Origin: Macquaria australasica
Taxonomy: Eukaryota > Chordata > Actinopteri > Centrarchiformes > Percichthyidae
Direction of reading: 5' to 3'
Assembly: GCA_005408345.1 (NCBI GenBank)
Contig: SEMN01000122.1
Span: forward strand, 657,501 to 721,500
DNA length: 64,000 bases
The notes under the pieces were generated by a model. It saw nothing but the letters and a program-made list of their open reading frames with translations. It was not told where the DNA came from and searched no databases. Position 1 is the first letter of the stretch; each line of letters opens with the position of its first letter. This document shows, in pieces, positions 36,633 through 49,247 of this stretch. The translations under genes were made by a program, and so were the position numbers.

Positions 36633-36683
<51 letters not shown>
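36633..36683. repeat. (CA)n microsatellite
   Basis: Pure CA run of about 50 bases, inverted relative to the TG run at 36428. Confidence 0.97.
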
Positions 36684-36684
<1 letters not shown>

Positions 36685-37956
36685 CTATTGCACTTAGAAA
36701 CCTTTGAAGAAATGCCTGTGCGAGGTCTGCGGAGGAAAGTCTCACATCTTTATGACCTTTGAAGATTACAGTCAGAGCTTCGGTTGGTCAGCTGTGTGTG
36801 TGAGAGAAAGAATTGTGGGAGGATAAACACAGGAGGGGAGATTAAGCTTCGGGGGTGTAAGGGAAACCGCTTACTCAGCAGTCTTCCAAAACTTCAGTCC
36901 CACACTCTCATCCTGACCCTCCGTTATGAGTGATGTCCAGGAAGGAGCATTAGACATGGACGGGCACTTGTTATTGTATATATATCAAACACACACACAC
37001 ACACACACATATACATAGACACAGAGATTCGCAGGTCTGGCTAATGGGAAAGATTACAATCCTCAGGTCCAGAGTAAGAAAACAGACTTTTCTCTCTGGC
37101 GATGAGTTGCATAATGGCACTCAATAACCAGACGTCTCTAGAATGTCCAGTCCACTCGAGAAAATGGAGCAGGACCAGGACTCATAAAAACATCTCTTAG
37201 GTATGATGTGGCGCTTCACAAATATTTTTTCCTCTCTTCTCCTCTCCTCATTCTCCTCACAAAGGTCCTATTTGTATCTCCTCATCAGAGAGGGATTCCT
37301 GCCCCGTGTTGCCCCCACCCACCACAACAATCCACACATTATTGAGCCATTAGCCACTGACCTCTGGCTTTATGGGCAGCCTGGACCTCTTACAGGCCAT
37401 ATGAGAGCTTAGAGGATGAGAGTGGAGAGATAGCACAGTAGGATCTTTGTGAGATGAAACAAAAGCGTCCAATTAAAAATCAGTTGAGAGCCTTTGCTGC
37501 CGTCCCTCGCTAAGGGGCTCTGGAAATGTGCCAAATCAGTGCCACCCTGCACTAACACACAGCCTGCTGACTCTCCTGGGTATTATTAAGGAGTTTGGAT
37601 GCTGAGCTGCCAGATTAGTTTGGTGTCTATAACAGACATGACAACTATGAAAATGAGTCCCTTAATTTTCCAGAAGTGTGAAAAGTGAAAAAAAGTGAGT
37701 GCGTGTGCTTCTTACAGAACTCTAATTACATCTTTAGTAATTGATGATGTTCTCTCAATGCCTGTTCCTTACACTGATTTCAGCCCTTGAGGGAAATAAA
37801 CCAACTTGCCATTTCTTTCTATGTGTCTATACAGCCCTTCAAAGATAAGAATGTGTGTAGTGGTAAAGGTTTTATGTCACATTTGCTGATATGAGCTTCA
37901 TTTTGACTCCGGCAGAACTACTCTCAAGCAGACTTCACTTCCTGACAGTCTCCGAT

Positions 37957-38034
37957 GGGTGAAAGGGCGTTCAGGTCAGAGGTGAAAGGTGATGAGGTCA
38001 CAACCTGCGCCATGGGAACCATTGCCATGGGAAC
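37957..38034 (+). promoter_or_regulatory. Candidate enhancer: nuclear-receptor half-site array plus CCATGGGAAC repeat
   Basis: Within 80 bases there is a GGGTGA at 37957-37962, then AGGTCA (37973-37978), AGGTGA (37980-37985), AGGTGA (37987-37992) and AGGTCA (37995-38000). All are on one strand, with gaps of 1, 1 and 2 bases (DR1, DR1, DR2). Two GCCATGGGAAC units follow at 38009-38019 and 38024-38034. The second, with its flank, is close to an RFX X-box. Binding is inferred from motif form only. Confidence 0.4.
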
Positions 38035-39670
38035 TGCAGAATCCCAGAAGCTGAATGACTTCTTGTTTACTTGTGAGCCTGAAAAGACAGAAAATAAGAA
38101 ATGAAGAAATTCATGTTTCTCCTATTTCGAACTCGCCTCCTGACAGGAGTTGGATCAACCCATCAGCTTGACACTCAGGCCTGCATGACGCGTTGTTGAG
38201 ATTTAGGACGTGTGCGACCCACCCTTCTCTGTTTAGACCCGTAATAACGTTTATGTGCATCTTCGGAGAACCATAATTCAAGCCTAAAGTAGCAAGAGGG
38301 CTCAAAGCAATGAGTCAAAAATTGATCCACCGCAGCACAAAAAGGGGCTCAACCTATCGTCTGTCACTCTCATAGACTCCCATTTCTAACTCCCAATGAA
38401 TCCATAAATTGCCTGCAAGACTTACTTTGAAATGAATCTTTGTGTCCCACAAACCAAGACCTTCAATGTATTGTCTGTGGGGATTTTGTGTCTAGTGTCT
38501 AAAAATGTTACGACAAAAGAGGCTCATGAAGTGGCCCTCTGCTTCAGCTCTGTTTCTGCAGGAAGGCACTTGCAGCCCTCGCTTGGATACTTGAGAAGCA
38601 CATTGAGAATGAAGCTTTCCAGAGCGGATGGGACATTCGACTGCATTCCTGCATAAGTACGTCCTGCCGCTCTGTTTACTTGTTTTGTCTGAAATTGACC
38701 AAAGTTAAACTTTTTCTTCCTGTACCCCAAGGAAACGTTGGGGTTGTATTTGTGTGTGTGTGTGTTCACGTGTTTGTCTGCGGTATGCCCCTGTCATCAC
38801 GTCAGGGAGAGTTGCATGCTTCTCTCCTGCTTGGTCAGCATTCACTTCCCAATACAAGTGAAAAACAGTCAAGGTGCTGATTCAGAGCAGCTCAGGCCGA
38901 TTGGTACAGTCATGATTTCTCACTCTCTACACATCGCTGTTTCTCCTTATAATCTCACAGGATTGGAGGGCTGTCAAGGACAGTTACTGGAATTAGCAAT
39001 GATGACAAATTTGCTTTGAAGGAGCCTAGAAGTCAGGATTAGTGGTTGGATGTGCTAAATACCCGTAGTGCTAAATGCATTAACACAACCAGTTCCAGCT
39101 CTTGTTCAAATAAACTGCACATATACAGCGCTGCAAAAACTACAACTTGCACTTAAGAGCTGATCTGGCTGCAGCATTGAGTAATGCTGACAAGGAGCAG
39201 AACACCATCCAGTCATCACACACTAACTGAACGTACAGTAAGAAAGCACTTGAGTTCCCCTGCTTTGATTTGGTTTATATATTCTGTGTTTTTGTGTTGG
39301 AAAATTGAGGGGAATATTTGTTTTTATAGTGTGAGTCACCGGGAAAAAAAAGGATAACCAAACACAAAACCTCAGTGAGGAAGTCTTAGGATGCAAATGA
39401 GACATTCCAGTGTTGGATGTTTAATTGCACACTCATGTCACTGCACTGCCGTTGCCAAATGTCCTTAGATGTTTGGCAACAACAATGATGGATTTCCCTG
39501 ACCAACGGCTGGTGTTGCTGCTCCACGACTGTGTTTAGAAAGCAGAGTCATTGTGAAACTGGAAAAAATTCTGAACATAGTGTTGTCACAAAAGTCTACA
39601 AGTACTGAAAAAACACAGAGATAAATCAAACTTTAGTGCCGGTCTGATCATAACATTTCTGCACTCTCTT
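38035..39670. other. Non-coding stretch, no exon recognised
   Basis: No gene, RNA or clear mobile element. A short TG run lies at 38751-38764. Confidence 0.4.
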
Positions 39671-39803
39671 GTTGGTGGTTTCACCTCACAGCAAAAAGGT
39701 CCTGGTCTGAACTCCATGAGGCCTTTCTGAGGTGAATTTGCATGTTGTGTCTGTGTTCTGCTGTGTGCTCTGGTCTCCTCCCACACCGAAAACATGCATT
39801 TCG
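39671..39803 (+). repeat. Degenerate SINE-like repeat
   Basis: The order 'ggtttcacctcacagcaaaaaggtcctggtctgaactcc', then 'aatttgcatgttgtgtctgtgttctg', then 'ggtctcctcccacaccgaaaacatgc' matches a common fish repeat. That repeat normally reads 'cctcacagcaagaaggtcctgggttcgaac', then 'gtttgcatgttctcc', then 'cctcccacagtccaaaaacatgc'. The copy is worn. Confidence 0.5.
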
Positions 39804-42500
39804 AGTGGAACGCTCCTGCCATTATCCACTTACAAATCTCTGTCAATGCATTTGACATGCAGAGGACAAATTCCTCCACTCCTTAACACTTAGCGTGACA
39901 TGCACACATGTAACTAGATGCCTACATGCACACATCAGTGCACATTCTATAGCTAAATATGCATGCATGTGTAGCTGTGTGCATGCATGACTTTCCTCTT
40001 GGTAAGTCTCACCCAACATTAACCTCTTTTATTTAAATATGATCCGTCACAGATTCCAGAGAAGATGAACAGAAATGCTCTCTAAACAGCTTAAGCATGC
40101 TTCAGATGTGCCTCTTATATTGTTCCTATTTGTCAAACATTTATTACTTTTGGCATTTCATGTGGACCCACAAACCTTCTAAAATGTTACTATTCCTTAA
40201 CCTATTTAATTCATTGACTCCAGATGGCAAATCTGAAAAATATTCAAGTTGAAGATATTATGTAGTTAAGTGATTTAACTTCTGAAGCCACAGATCATTC
40301 AGACATTAAATCTATGTTACAAACTCAGCATCACGCAGAAGTAACCATGCCAGATGCATTAATGTTAACACGACATGGATGGCATCAATACTAATTATTC
40401 CAAGATGATGTAAAGTACTAATTGATGCCCCATACCAAGACTAATGGACTGGATTAGTGTTTAAAGGCCCACTATGTATTTATGAGGTTACAATAAGTAT
40501 GCAAGGCAAACTGCATCCTGCACTCATTTTCAGCAAACACCGCTCTGACTCACCCACCAGCGATCCACTCATGCTTCTTCCTGCACTCATTGACAGGTGC
40601 ACACACACACACACACACACACGCTTGACCAATACAGTGAGCTCAGCTGTTGCAGACAGGCTTAAAGCAGTTGCATGCCAGTCAACACAGTCTGCAGGCG
40701 AGCAGATTGGGGAAGGCATTCTAGTCCTCCAAGTCACTCTTGGATCGCTCTCCCCTGAGGTTGCTTTTTTTTACGCAGCTCAGCCACCAAACCCCATTCT
40801 GACCCGGGTGGAAGTGGGTCATCAATAATCACAAATCCCCCATCACTGAGGGGAATCCAGGGTCCATGCGTGCATAATGAAGAACGTCAGACACACCCAT
40901 TTCCCTCATCTGCTCTCTGTGTGTCATGAGTGTAATGGCAACAATGAGTGGCTGCATGAGAGGAGGGGCGCTGGACTCGGGGTGAGGCCCAGAGGAGCAG
41001 AACTCCTCTGTGAGTCACCCCATGAAAAATCAGACTATGACTTTTTTTGTATTGACGTATTATTTAAGTGTCTTTGCTGCACACGTCACAAACTTATAAG
41101 CAGATCAGAGGCTGGTGTTCAGAGGCTGGTTTTAAAATCCGGTGTGGCTGGTGTGATATTGTATCCAGGTGGATTGATTCTGACAGCAGTAAGCAGAGAC
41201 AGAACAGATCCAGGATAGAACGGACTCCATGTGCCAGGCATGCACACCTTCTCCTCTTACTGCTGGGCCCAGGTTCAAACGCCCGCAATGCTTTGATCCT
41301 GGAACACGGCCCCTATAAATGATAGTGACAACGACTCCTCCAACTCCTGCCAGCCCTCGGCTTTGGCAGGTACAAGTGGCAACTACAGTACGGTATCACT
41401 ACACACCTGTCTTTCTGCTCATTGACTGAAAGAGGATAATGCCTGCTGCAGTGAGGCTGCCAGCTGAAGGGCCAAACTTGGTAGGGTCTATTTATAAGGA
41501 GGGCGATACCGAGGATATGCAGAGGAAAACTGAGAGGTTTGGATTTTTGGAATCAGAGGTACAGTACAGGACAGTATGTAGGACAGCAGACATATATGTC
41601 TTTTCCCTCTGTGTCTCAGTACATTTGTGTTCATGCAGGTCGTATGTTTGGTGCTGAGTGGGCCCTATGTATAAAATTAATACATTTGTGAAGCTTAGTT
41701 TGATTTTGGGGAACACGGACACTAAAAATCTTAAAGTTAACCCAATATTGCGTCTGTGCTCTATTTGTAGCCATTTTTAGTGTGTATGTATGTACTGTAG
41801 TGCAAATTTCATAGACAAAGATTGCCCAAAGTCATTCTCCAGCATCCAAAGTGCCCTTGTGATTGTGATGAGCACCTGGACACACTGAAGGTTAGTTATC
41901 CACATTTCTTGTTTCATATTTTTATAAATAAATATGGCGAATGAGGAGAGAAAACAATGTCAGTTTAACAATGAGAATCAGTGAAAACATAGAAACATAA
42001 TGTAATAGTAATAGTATAATCAAAGTACTGTCGCATTTCTTTCTGGTAAATGGGAAGAGATACAGTAAACTGACCAAGGTCTGTGTAAGAGCAACATTCA
42101 TCCTCAGCAGTAAAGCCAAAGTACAGTATATGGCTCACTTCTATCCTTATTCTGGTGATGAGGAGCTCCTATTAAACAGCATTTTCCCACTTAAGCACAT
42201 TTATAAGCACAGTGCCATATGTTAAGTACAAATACAAGTACCATATGTAAAGAAATGAGATTCACCACAAAGTTTTACCACAAAAACATAGGATGGTGAC
42301 CATGAGTTCATGACCCAGTTTTCCACCATCAGGAGGGGAAGGACAAAGACGCCAAAGACGTGAGTAAAGCCAAGTCAGAGTCATGCCTAAATTCCTCCGG
42401 CATGAAATGGTCCAAGTCCGAATCCAGCATGTGGATCGATTTCAATTCAGGCATCACAGGTGTCACCATGTCTGCCATGCGCATCTGAACCGAGCACATC
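39804..42500. other. Non-coding stretch, no exon recognised
   Basis: No gene was identified. A CA run lies at 40599-40622. Open frames around 40457-41322 overlap each other and share no motif with known proteins. Confidence 0.4.
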
Positions 42501-42502
42501 CG

Positions 42503-42706
42503 TTCATTCATCCATTATTTAACACCCATGCACTTATCCTGGTCGGGGTCACCAGCAGAGCTGGAGCCAATCCCAGCATGCATTAGGTGACAGGCTGAGT
42601 ACACCCAGTCTATCTCAGGATGATCACATAGACAGACTCAGCGTCCGGCAGGTTTAGTGAACTAGAGACTCTAAAATTTCGCATAGGTGTGAATCTGAGT
42701 GTGAAT
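42503..42706 (+). repeat. Dispersed fish repeat ('cttatcctggtcggggtc' type)
   Basis: 'ttcattcatccattatttaacacccatgcacttatcctggtcggggtc' is followed by 'gctggagccaatcccagc', then 'acacccagtctatctcagg' and a 'gagactctaaaatttcgcataggtgtgaat' end. This is a very common short repeat in teleosts, here diverged. Confidence 0.55.
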
Positions 42707-43476
42707 CAAGCCCCCAAAGGATCAATTTGAAAGATTAAACCAGGTCTATTGTGGCTGCTTTTCTGAGAACTTTATACCGTGATCTAATTTTCACAAACAT
42801 TAGTGACAAATTTGTCAGCGATGCGGCCTTGGTGAGGGAACGACTGTGATTCCAGTAAGTGTTTTGAAACCACCTGCTGCTGCCAGATATCCTAGGTCCA
42901 GAGACAGCTGTGTGAATGTGCGTACATGTGTTTGCCCTTATCCATTCATGTTTGCGTGCATGCACGTGCACTTGTGTGTGCCTTTGTGTATGTGTGTGTC
43001 AGAGCATCCAGCTCACGCATACCTCTTGGATGGAGTCAGTGCTTTGGAGGAGACCCTGCTGCCTGGACTATTGAGTCTATTGTGACTATTGTGTCAGGAC
43101 TGTGAGGGAAACAAGAAAGGAAAAAGAGAAAGTGAGCGAGGCCGTTTTTTAGAGCACTTGGTATTATGCACAAATGTAAAGCACCCCCACAAAAACTTTG
43201 CTGGATCCTGAAGTCAATTTCCTCCTGTGGTTCATCCAGGAATCACTATATAACTCAGGGGCAGCAGTTGTTTGCCTATGACACATGTACAGGTGTACAC
43301 CCCCACCGAGGACCCCCAGTCCTGAGCCCTGAAGACGTGTCTTGGAAGCTTCTTTCTGATCCCAGTTCCCCAACCAGCGTTGGTCTTCCTCTTGTCCAGA
43401 AAGCCTCTGCCTGGGAGGCCTGATTACACAGGGGCTCAGAGGTGGATAAAGAAGCTGGATCGCTGCTATTGCTGCA

Positions 43477-43478
<2 letters not shown>

Positions 43479-43542
<64 letters not shown>
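43479..43542. repeat. (TG)32 microsatellite
   Basis: Pure TG run of 64 bases, the second longest pure dinucleotide tract here after that at 5838. Confidence 0.98.
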
Positions 43543-43543
<1 letters not shown>

Positions 43544-44021
43544 TAAACCACTACGCTGGTCTCCACATGCATTCATAATGAAAGATTGAGCTGGTTGTAC
43601 AACATTTTGTTCGTCAGGTCACCATTCATCGTTGTTATTATTTTCAGCTGACCTAAGAAGTTGAAATCCATCCTGAGGGAAGCCCAGCTGCTTTAATCCA
43701 ATCAGTGCTGCCATGGCAAGTAAAGCCCCACCAATACTGAATATACTGATACTTATATGATAACGATGAAATAGCAAAAAACATAACTAACAACACTAAG
43801 AGCAAATATTACAGTAAATTCTAAAATGGAAATTAAATTATTACCAATTACAACTATAAATAAATACAACAAAATTATAGTTTAAAAAATGTTTAAACTT
43901 AAAAAAACTATAATAAACTGTAATTAATGAACTATAATTAACATTAAATTAGTAAATCAGTAGTGTGTGGTGTGGGCAAACCTTCTTTATGGAAATCCAA
44001 TTAATTTTTCCAATAACTGAT

Positions 44022-44512
44022 ATTTTGGCCACTTGGGAGCAGCTGTAAACACAACATCGGACATAACTCCTTTTAATTCGATAAGGTGAACATGTTAGCA
44101 AACAGTTGTACATTTACACATCCCACAGATACAGAGCAACATTAGCATTCATTTGACAATCCCATGAATGTAAGTCCAATATTCACTCTCCTTTTACCTG
44201 TTTTTGGTCTCCACCAGCTCCTGAGGGAAATATCTGGCTCATTAGCTGCTAAATAATCCACTATGTCCACCAGCTAGTCGCTGTGTCTGTCTGCTGTTTG
44301 GTGCTGAGCAGGTTGTATACGGTGGGTTTATCAAAATCATTATCAATGAAAAAAGCTGCCTGCTAAAAACAACGCTATGACATCAGTGAGAGTGAATATA
44401 AAGATCTGCTGAGAGGAACTGCAGAGTTGGGTGATAATTCTCAACGAGCGACACCAAGTAATCATTTGATCTATTGTTAATATAAAAATATTGATTATAG
44501 CTGCTTTAAAAT
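44022..44512 (+). mobile_element. Family C dispersed repeat, copy 2
   Basis: It shares long blocks with 55828-56374: 'gttagcaaacagttg', 'tttacacatcc', 'caacattagcat', 'gtccaatattcactctcctttt', 'ctgctgtttggtgctgagcaggttgt' and the end 'attgttaatataaaaatatt'. No open frame of note is present. Confidence 0.75.
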
Positions 44513-44829
44513 AGTCATCAATGACTAATTAATTATGCGTTAATTTATCCTTCATTTACTCATACCTTTTAAGTCAATAAGTAATGAAATAAAATATCAG
44601 CACACTGTCTGACCTAAAAGCAGTCGGGCTTTAATGGAGCGTCTCTGGTCCTGGTCTCTCACCCTTGAGTGTTTCAGAGCAGTGTGGCCTGTTCCTGAAC
44701 CCAGCAGCATTAGCATAATGTTGGACACTCTCAGCATATCTGAAAAGTCAACAGTGATTTTGCAACATAAAGTGAACTTGTGAACTCTCTTCATCTTAAG
44801 TTTTCCCTTAAATTCCCTCTCCACCTCTC

Positions 44830-44867
<38 letters not shown>
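44830..44867. repeat. (CA)n microsatellite
   Basis: Pure CA run of about 38 bases. Confidence 0.97.
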
Positions 44868-44868
<1 letters not shown>

Positions 44869-45371
44869 TCTGGCCTCCTACCTGGCTGTTGACTCTCCAA
44901 CATCAAACCCAACAGTCAAACCACAGCACAGCAACAAATCCTCATCCCAGAAGTGTTGGTCTTTGATCTCCATGTTGTCGCAGCTCACAGGGAACATACA
45001 CAGACAGACAGAACCCAGAACAGGATTCTGCTTCATGGTCTTTTTTACAACCCTGTGGCTGTGAGGGAGACGTGGTTCTTACATCAGTCTGCAGTTCTGC
45101 ATAACTCTGCTATAAAGTATATGAGAACATCAAAATGGAGAACATCAAAATGGATTCCAGTTAAGTTAGAAAACATCACATAAGACCTACGTAGCTGCAT
45201 GTAACAGCACTACGTCAGATTATTTTACAGTGTTATTTCACATATAAAGCCAGTGTTCAGACATATCGCCTCAGTCTGCTTTTATCCTATTTATTGATTA
45301 CTGGAAGCTGTAAATCAGTGGATAATTGGCACACGTTGATTTTTTAACTTTACCCTCATGGAGGAACCATA

Positions 45372-45384
45372 TGACCTTTGACCA
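45372..45384 (-). promoter_or_regulatory. Candidate DR1 nuclear-receptor site
   Basis: TGACCT and TGACCA separated by one base. On the - strand this reads TGGTCA-a-AGGTCA, a DR1 arrangement used by RXR heterodimers, HNF4 and COUP-TF. It sits in a block (about 45240-45740) with no repeat wording. Confidence 0.3.
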
Positions 45385-46151
45385 CAAAGCCGAGGCGAGT
45401 GGAGGAAGATGAATGGCGTCAAATTATATATTCTGAATACTTTAAGTGCAGCTTAATGGTTCTAGGCTTGAGGTTCCTATGTCGTACATTACATCACCTA
45501 ATTAATGTGAGCTAAACTATGCTGCATGCTCGCTAATGTGACAGCTTGACGACTGTTTTCGTGCGCGAGAGCCAAGCAGCGCTGGGTGTGTCGGGTGGAA
45601 GGGCCCCAGCTGAATCCACGTCTAGGATGAAGAGACCCTCACTGCAACAGCTTGTACAATGTCATGAAACCCGCAAGTGTTAATGTTATTCATATTGCAG
45701 AGCTGCTCAAGTGTATAGTTTCATTTGAAAATGAAATAAAAAGCATGAGTACCCTAACCCAATAAGGAGCAGGGATCGTGACACTCGCGTGAGGGATTTT
45801 CACTTTGCATGATTTATGCCGCAAAAATGTTACATAGAGCTCATCTTAAAGTTGCAGTTAAATTCAAAACAACTTTGGATGGATGGAAAACAGACTTCTG
45901 CTTCTTGGAAGTGAATTACCTACTACCCCTTCTCCCATTTTCCCCTCCATCTACCCCCCCATATCCTTTTACCGCCTAAACCTTCTTCTTCTACTCCTCC
46001 ATGTCCTTTGACTTCCATTTGCCCCCTCCTCTCCCTCTCTGCACCCCAATGTTCTGTAAAGATTGCCACCATATGTTTCAGAGAGGGATCCTACAACATG
46101 TCTGGCTCCAGAGCCTCTGGCTGAGATACATGCCGGGCCTCTCTGGGCTCA

Positions 46152-46165
46152 GTAACCTTGGCAAC
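46152..46165. promoter_or_regulatory. Candidate RFX X-box
   Basis: GTAACCTTGGCAAC fits the X-box consensus GTNRCC(0-3)RGYAAC at every defined position, an inverted pair of half-sites with a 2-base spacer. RFX proteins use such sites in cilia and other gene programmes. The gene it might serve is unknown. Confidence 0.4.
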
Positions 46166-49100
46166 TCCCACTGCTCGGTACTTTACCTTTACATCAACCT
46201 GGCACCAGGCCCACTCTTCGCCCAGGGATCTCTGCTTTCTGTCTCTTCACCTCATCCATCCACCCCTACCATCTATTCTTCACCATCCATCGCTGATCCA
46301 AGTCTTCCTCTCTTTACACATTTCCACCTGAAAACTCCTCCCTCCATCTCCACATCCCTCCGTCACGGTGTTCATCCCAGAACAATAGGAAAACCCCCAA
46401 AATCCAATTTGATTCCAAACGTTTCTCATTTTCAAGTGTTGTGACCTTCCATCAAGTTCTTTGTACAAGCTCGTTTGCTGACAGTAAAAAGAGAGTAAAC
46501 AATCCTGTGATAGGCTAGAGTTACAGAAAATACATTTGTTCCAACTATAACTACAACAGAAGACAGGGTTGTGTCCAGGGGCGGGACAGGCCTACTGGCA
46601 GAAAGGTGGGCTGAGCTTTGTTTGTGGGCCCTCTTCCCTAGTCACTGAATAATATCACAAGTGATACTGTTCATTAAAATTTGCTAATAGTATACGATCT
46701 GAATCATAAAAAGATATAGAATCACATACTATGGGGGACTGCCAGTCTGTGCGTCCTGTCCAGAGTCTCTCCAGATAACAAGGAAGAGATTTGTCTGTCA
46801 GTCACAGGTGCTGCAGCAACCGCCAGAGCTCAACAGAGTCGGCAGAATATTTATAAATCACATCAGGATCACCACACCAAGCCCGCTGTTACTGGCCTTT
46901 ACTACTAGTTTACCACAGAGAAACGAGGCCATGCAAGGCAATAATCCACACAGTAATTTTCAGTGGCAACAACATCACTTTACTATCAAGGACAGGGCAC
47001 ACCACAGGTCTGGCTTTATCAGTAAACAAGATTTTACTCTGTAAAAACAATAAATACCATCCTCACGGTCAACAATTAGAAGACAGTATGAATAACATCA
47101 TCAGGGCTGTCTTATCTCTTATGCTAAGATTAGCAGAACAGTTTGCAGCCACAAGTCCACCACACTAAACTAGTTTCCGTTACCACCACTCTCACAAACA
47201 CAGACAAATGCACACACAAAAATATTTTCTTTACTTGCCTACCTCTGTGTGTTTCTCTCTGTGTTCCAAGATAATGAATTATTCAGTTAACTCCAAACAA
47301 TCTAAATACAAGTTAATGTCCAGTTGTCTCTGTTTCATTCCAGCAAAACTGCCAATGACTAATGAAAATTACAAGAACACGCAACAAGGTTTGTAAAAAA
47401 AAAGCTTCTCTGCCTTAACGTAAGACGGGGAACAGATCTAGGTCAAGTGTATTCTGCAACTTATAATATAACCTACTCATTGATAAAGCTATATTAATCA
47501 TAAAATTAAGCAATGTTGAAAAATCTTTTCACTCAGTGTTTTAAAAATGAATTTAAAAGTCCATCAAAACAGCAAAGCAAAACAAAGGTCAGGTGTACCA
47601 GACAGACAACAACCAGAATGGAGGTGTACAGGAAAATGGCAGATGCATAGCTCACTTTTTTAAAATATATTTTCTGCCTTAAGAATACAGTAATAAGTGG
47701 GAAAAAAGTCAAATGAAATTCATGGTAAAAAAAAAGAAAGAAGGAAGGTAGGATGTGATCTTACGGTTTCCTGACTGAGATGAGTGTGGGCCATTTCAAC
47801 AGACAAAATTCACCCATTCATTCATACAGAAGCTGGAGCTTTATAGGTGTAAAAAAGACAGTGTCTGAGAGTGTTGTTATAGTGTGCGTGTGTAGATGTG
47901 CATGAGAGTGTGTGTGTGCTGTGTGCATTATTGGGAGGTTTAGAATTGATTTTTCAAACTCGCACAGGGAACATCCAACAGAGAGATGAAGTAGTCCCAC
48001 TAAAAATCATATTCAAGTTGAGAGAAGCGGCACCAAAAAGATAAGAAACAAATGTGAGATATACAAGGGGTTATACTTCATGGGAAAGATAATGTATCGA
48101 ACAATCCAAGAAGTCTCTACCCCCCCTACAGGCTCACCCACCCCCCCTGCCTCCTCAACCCCTGCAGAGAGGACTTGACCACAGCAGACCAGCATACGAA
48201 GCACAGGCATCATTTGTTCTTTGTGTTTCAGCAGCTTCTCCTGATGTGAATGATTCCATGTCCATTAAACAATAGTAGACGGAGTCATGTGATTGATAAA
48301 TGGTGAACTGTGAATCACGCAGGATGAATCAATGATAAATGTAAGTGTTGTGCTGCTCCCTACTTTATGCATCTTGTACTTTTTGGCAAGAATGTGTTGC
48401 TATAAAGTTATTTGCACGTTTCCAAATGTGTGTGTGTGTGCGTGTAAGTGGATGAGTTTTGTTTCGGTTCCTGGTTTGAATTAAAGACTTCCCGACACAA
48501 TTGAAACAATATATAGCTCCCAGCCAAAAGTGTGTAACAAGCCTCTGCTCTTGATTTGAACAACACACAGACACACACACATGTGCATGCGGCCATGGTA
48601 CATTGGTTTTATATTTTACAGCTGATTGCAGTTACCTCTTGTTAGTGTGGCCAAAAAAAACCCAAAAAAAACAAAGACAGAAAACTGAACTACAGCACCT
48701 CATTTAAAAACAGATCCAATCTAACATGTTACCTCTGATGGAGTCGACTCAGGCTTTTTCCATTTTCCTGCTTCAAACTCCACATTATTCGCCAAATAAA
48801 TAAAGTTGTGAAATCGAGGGTCATTTGCACCAAGTGGGTCATTCCCCATCCAATAATTCTTGTCCTTCTTTGAGATTACTCACATATTACGTAAATGGAG
48901 ATTGTGGTAATGATCTTTCCACATAAAACAGCAAACTGACGGTGGATATTGGAAAGTGAAGGATAAGGTAACAACTAACCAGACAACGAGATAAAGGAGA
49001 ATTTACAGTGGTAATACAGAAAAAGCACAAAGCTGATTTCCAAATGATGGGGAAATGAGCTTTTGCACTCTAAGTGAAATTAGCTAACATAGACTAAACG

Positions 49101-49247
49101 GACAATGATCATTGATGATTATTTTGTGCACTGTGTAAAGATAATGCTGTGTCTTTACTGAATATGATAACCTCTGTTGTGACACTCTTGGTTATTAAGG
49201 GATAAAGAACTGTGAATTATGGACATAATGGCTTTAACCAGGATTTC

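Larger units (their letters stand above)
35383..37956. other. Non-coding stretch, no exon recognised
   Basis: Holds two microsatellites and, from about 37440 to 37950, a block of ordinary-complexity sequence with no repeat wording that could be regulatory. Open frames are short or made of TG/CA repeats. Confidence 0.4.
44868..49247. other. Gene-poor stretch, no exon recognised
   Basis: Apart from the two motif sites listed here I see no gene. The 147-codon open frame at 46001-46444 is proline/serine-rich with no domain I recognise. A C-rich, acceptor-like tract at 48118-48166 has no convincing exon after it. Confidence 0.4.

Noticed and set aside
46001..46444. 147-codon + strand open frame rich in Pro, Ser and Leu
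   Set aside because: Composition follows the local CT-rich strand and no motif is recognised. No plausible start context or splice partners were seen.
48118..48180. C-rich tract ending CCCCTGCAG, like a splice acceptor
   Set aside because: The sequence after it has no coding-like reading frame in any phase that I can connect to a known protein.
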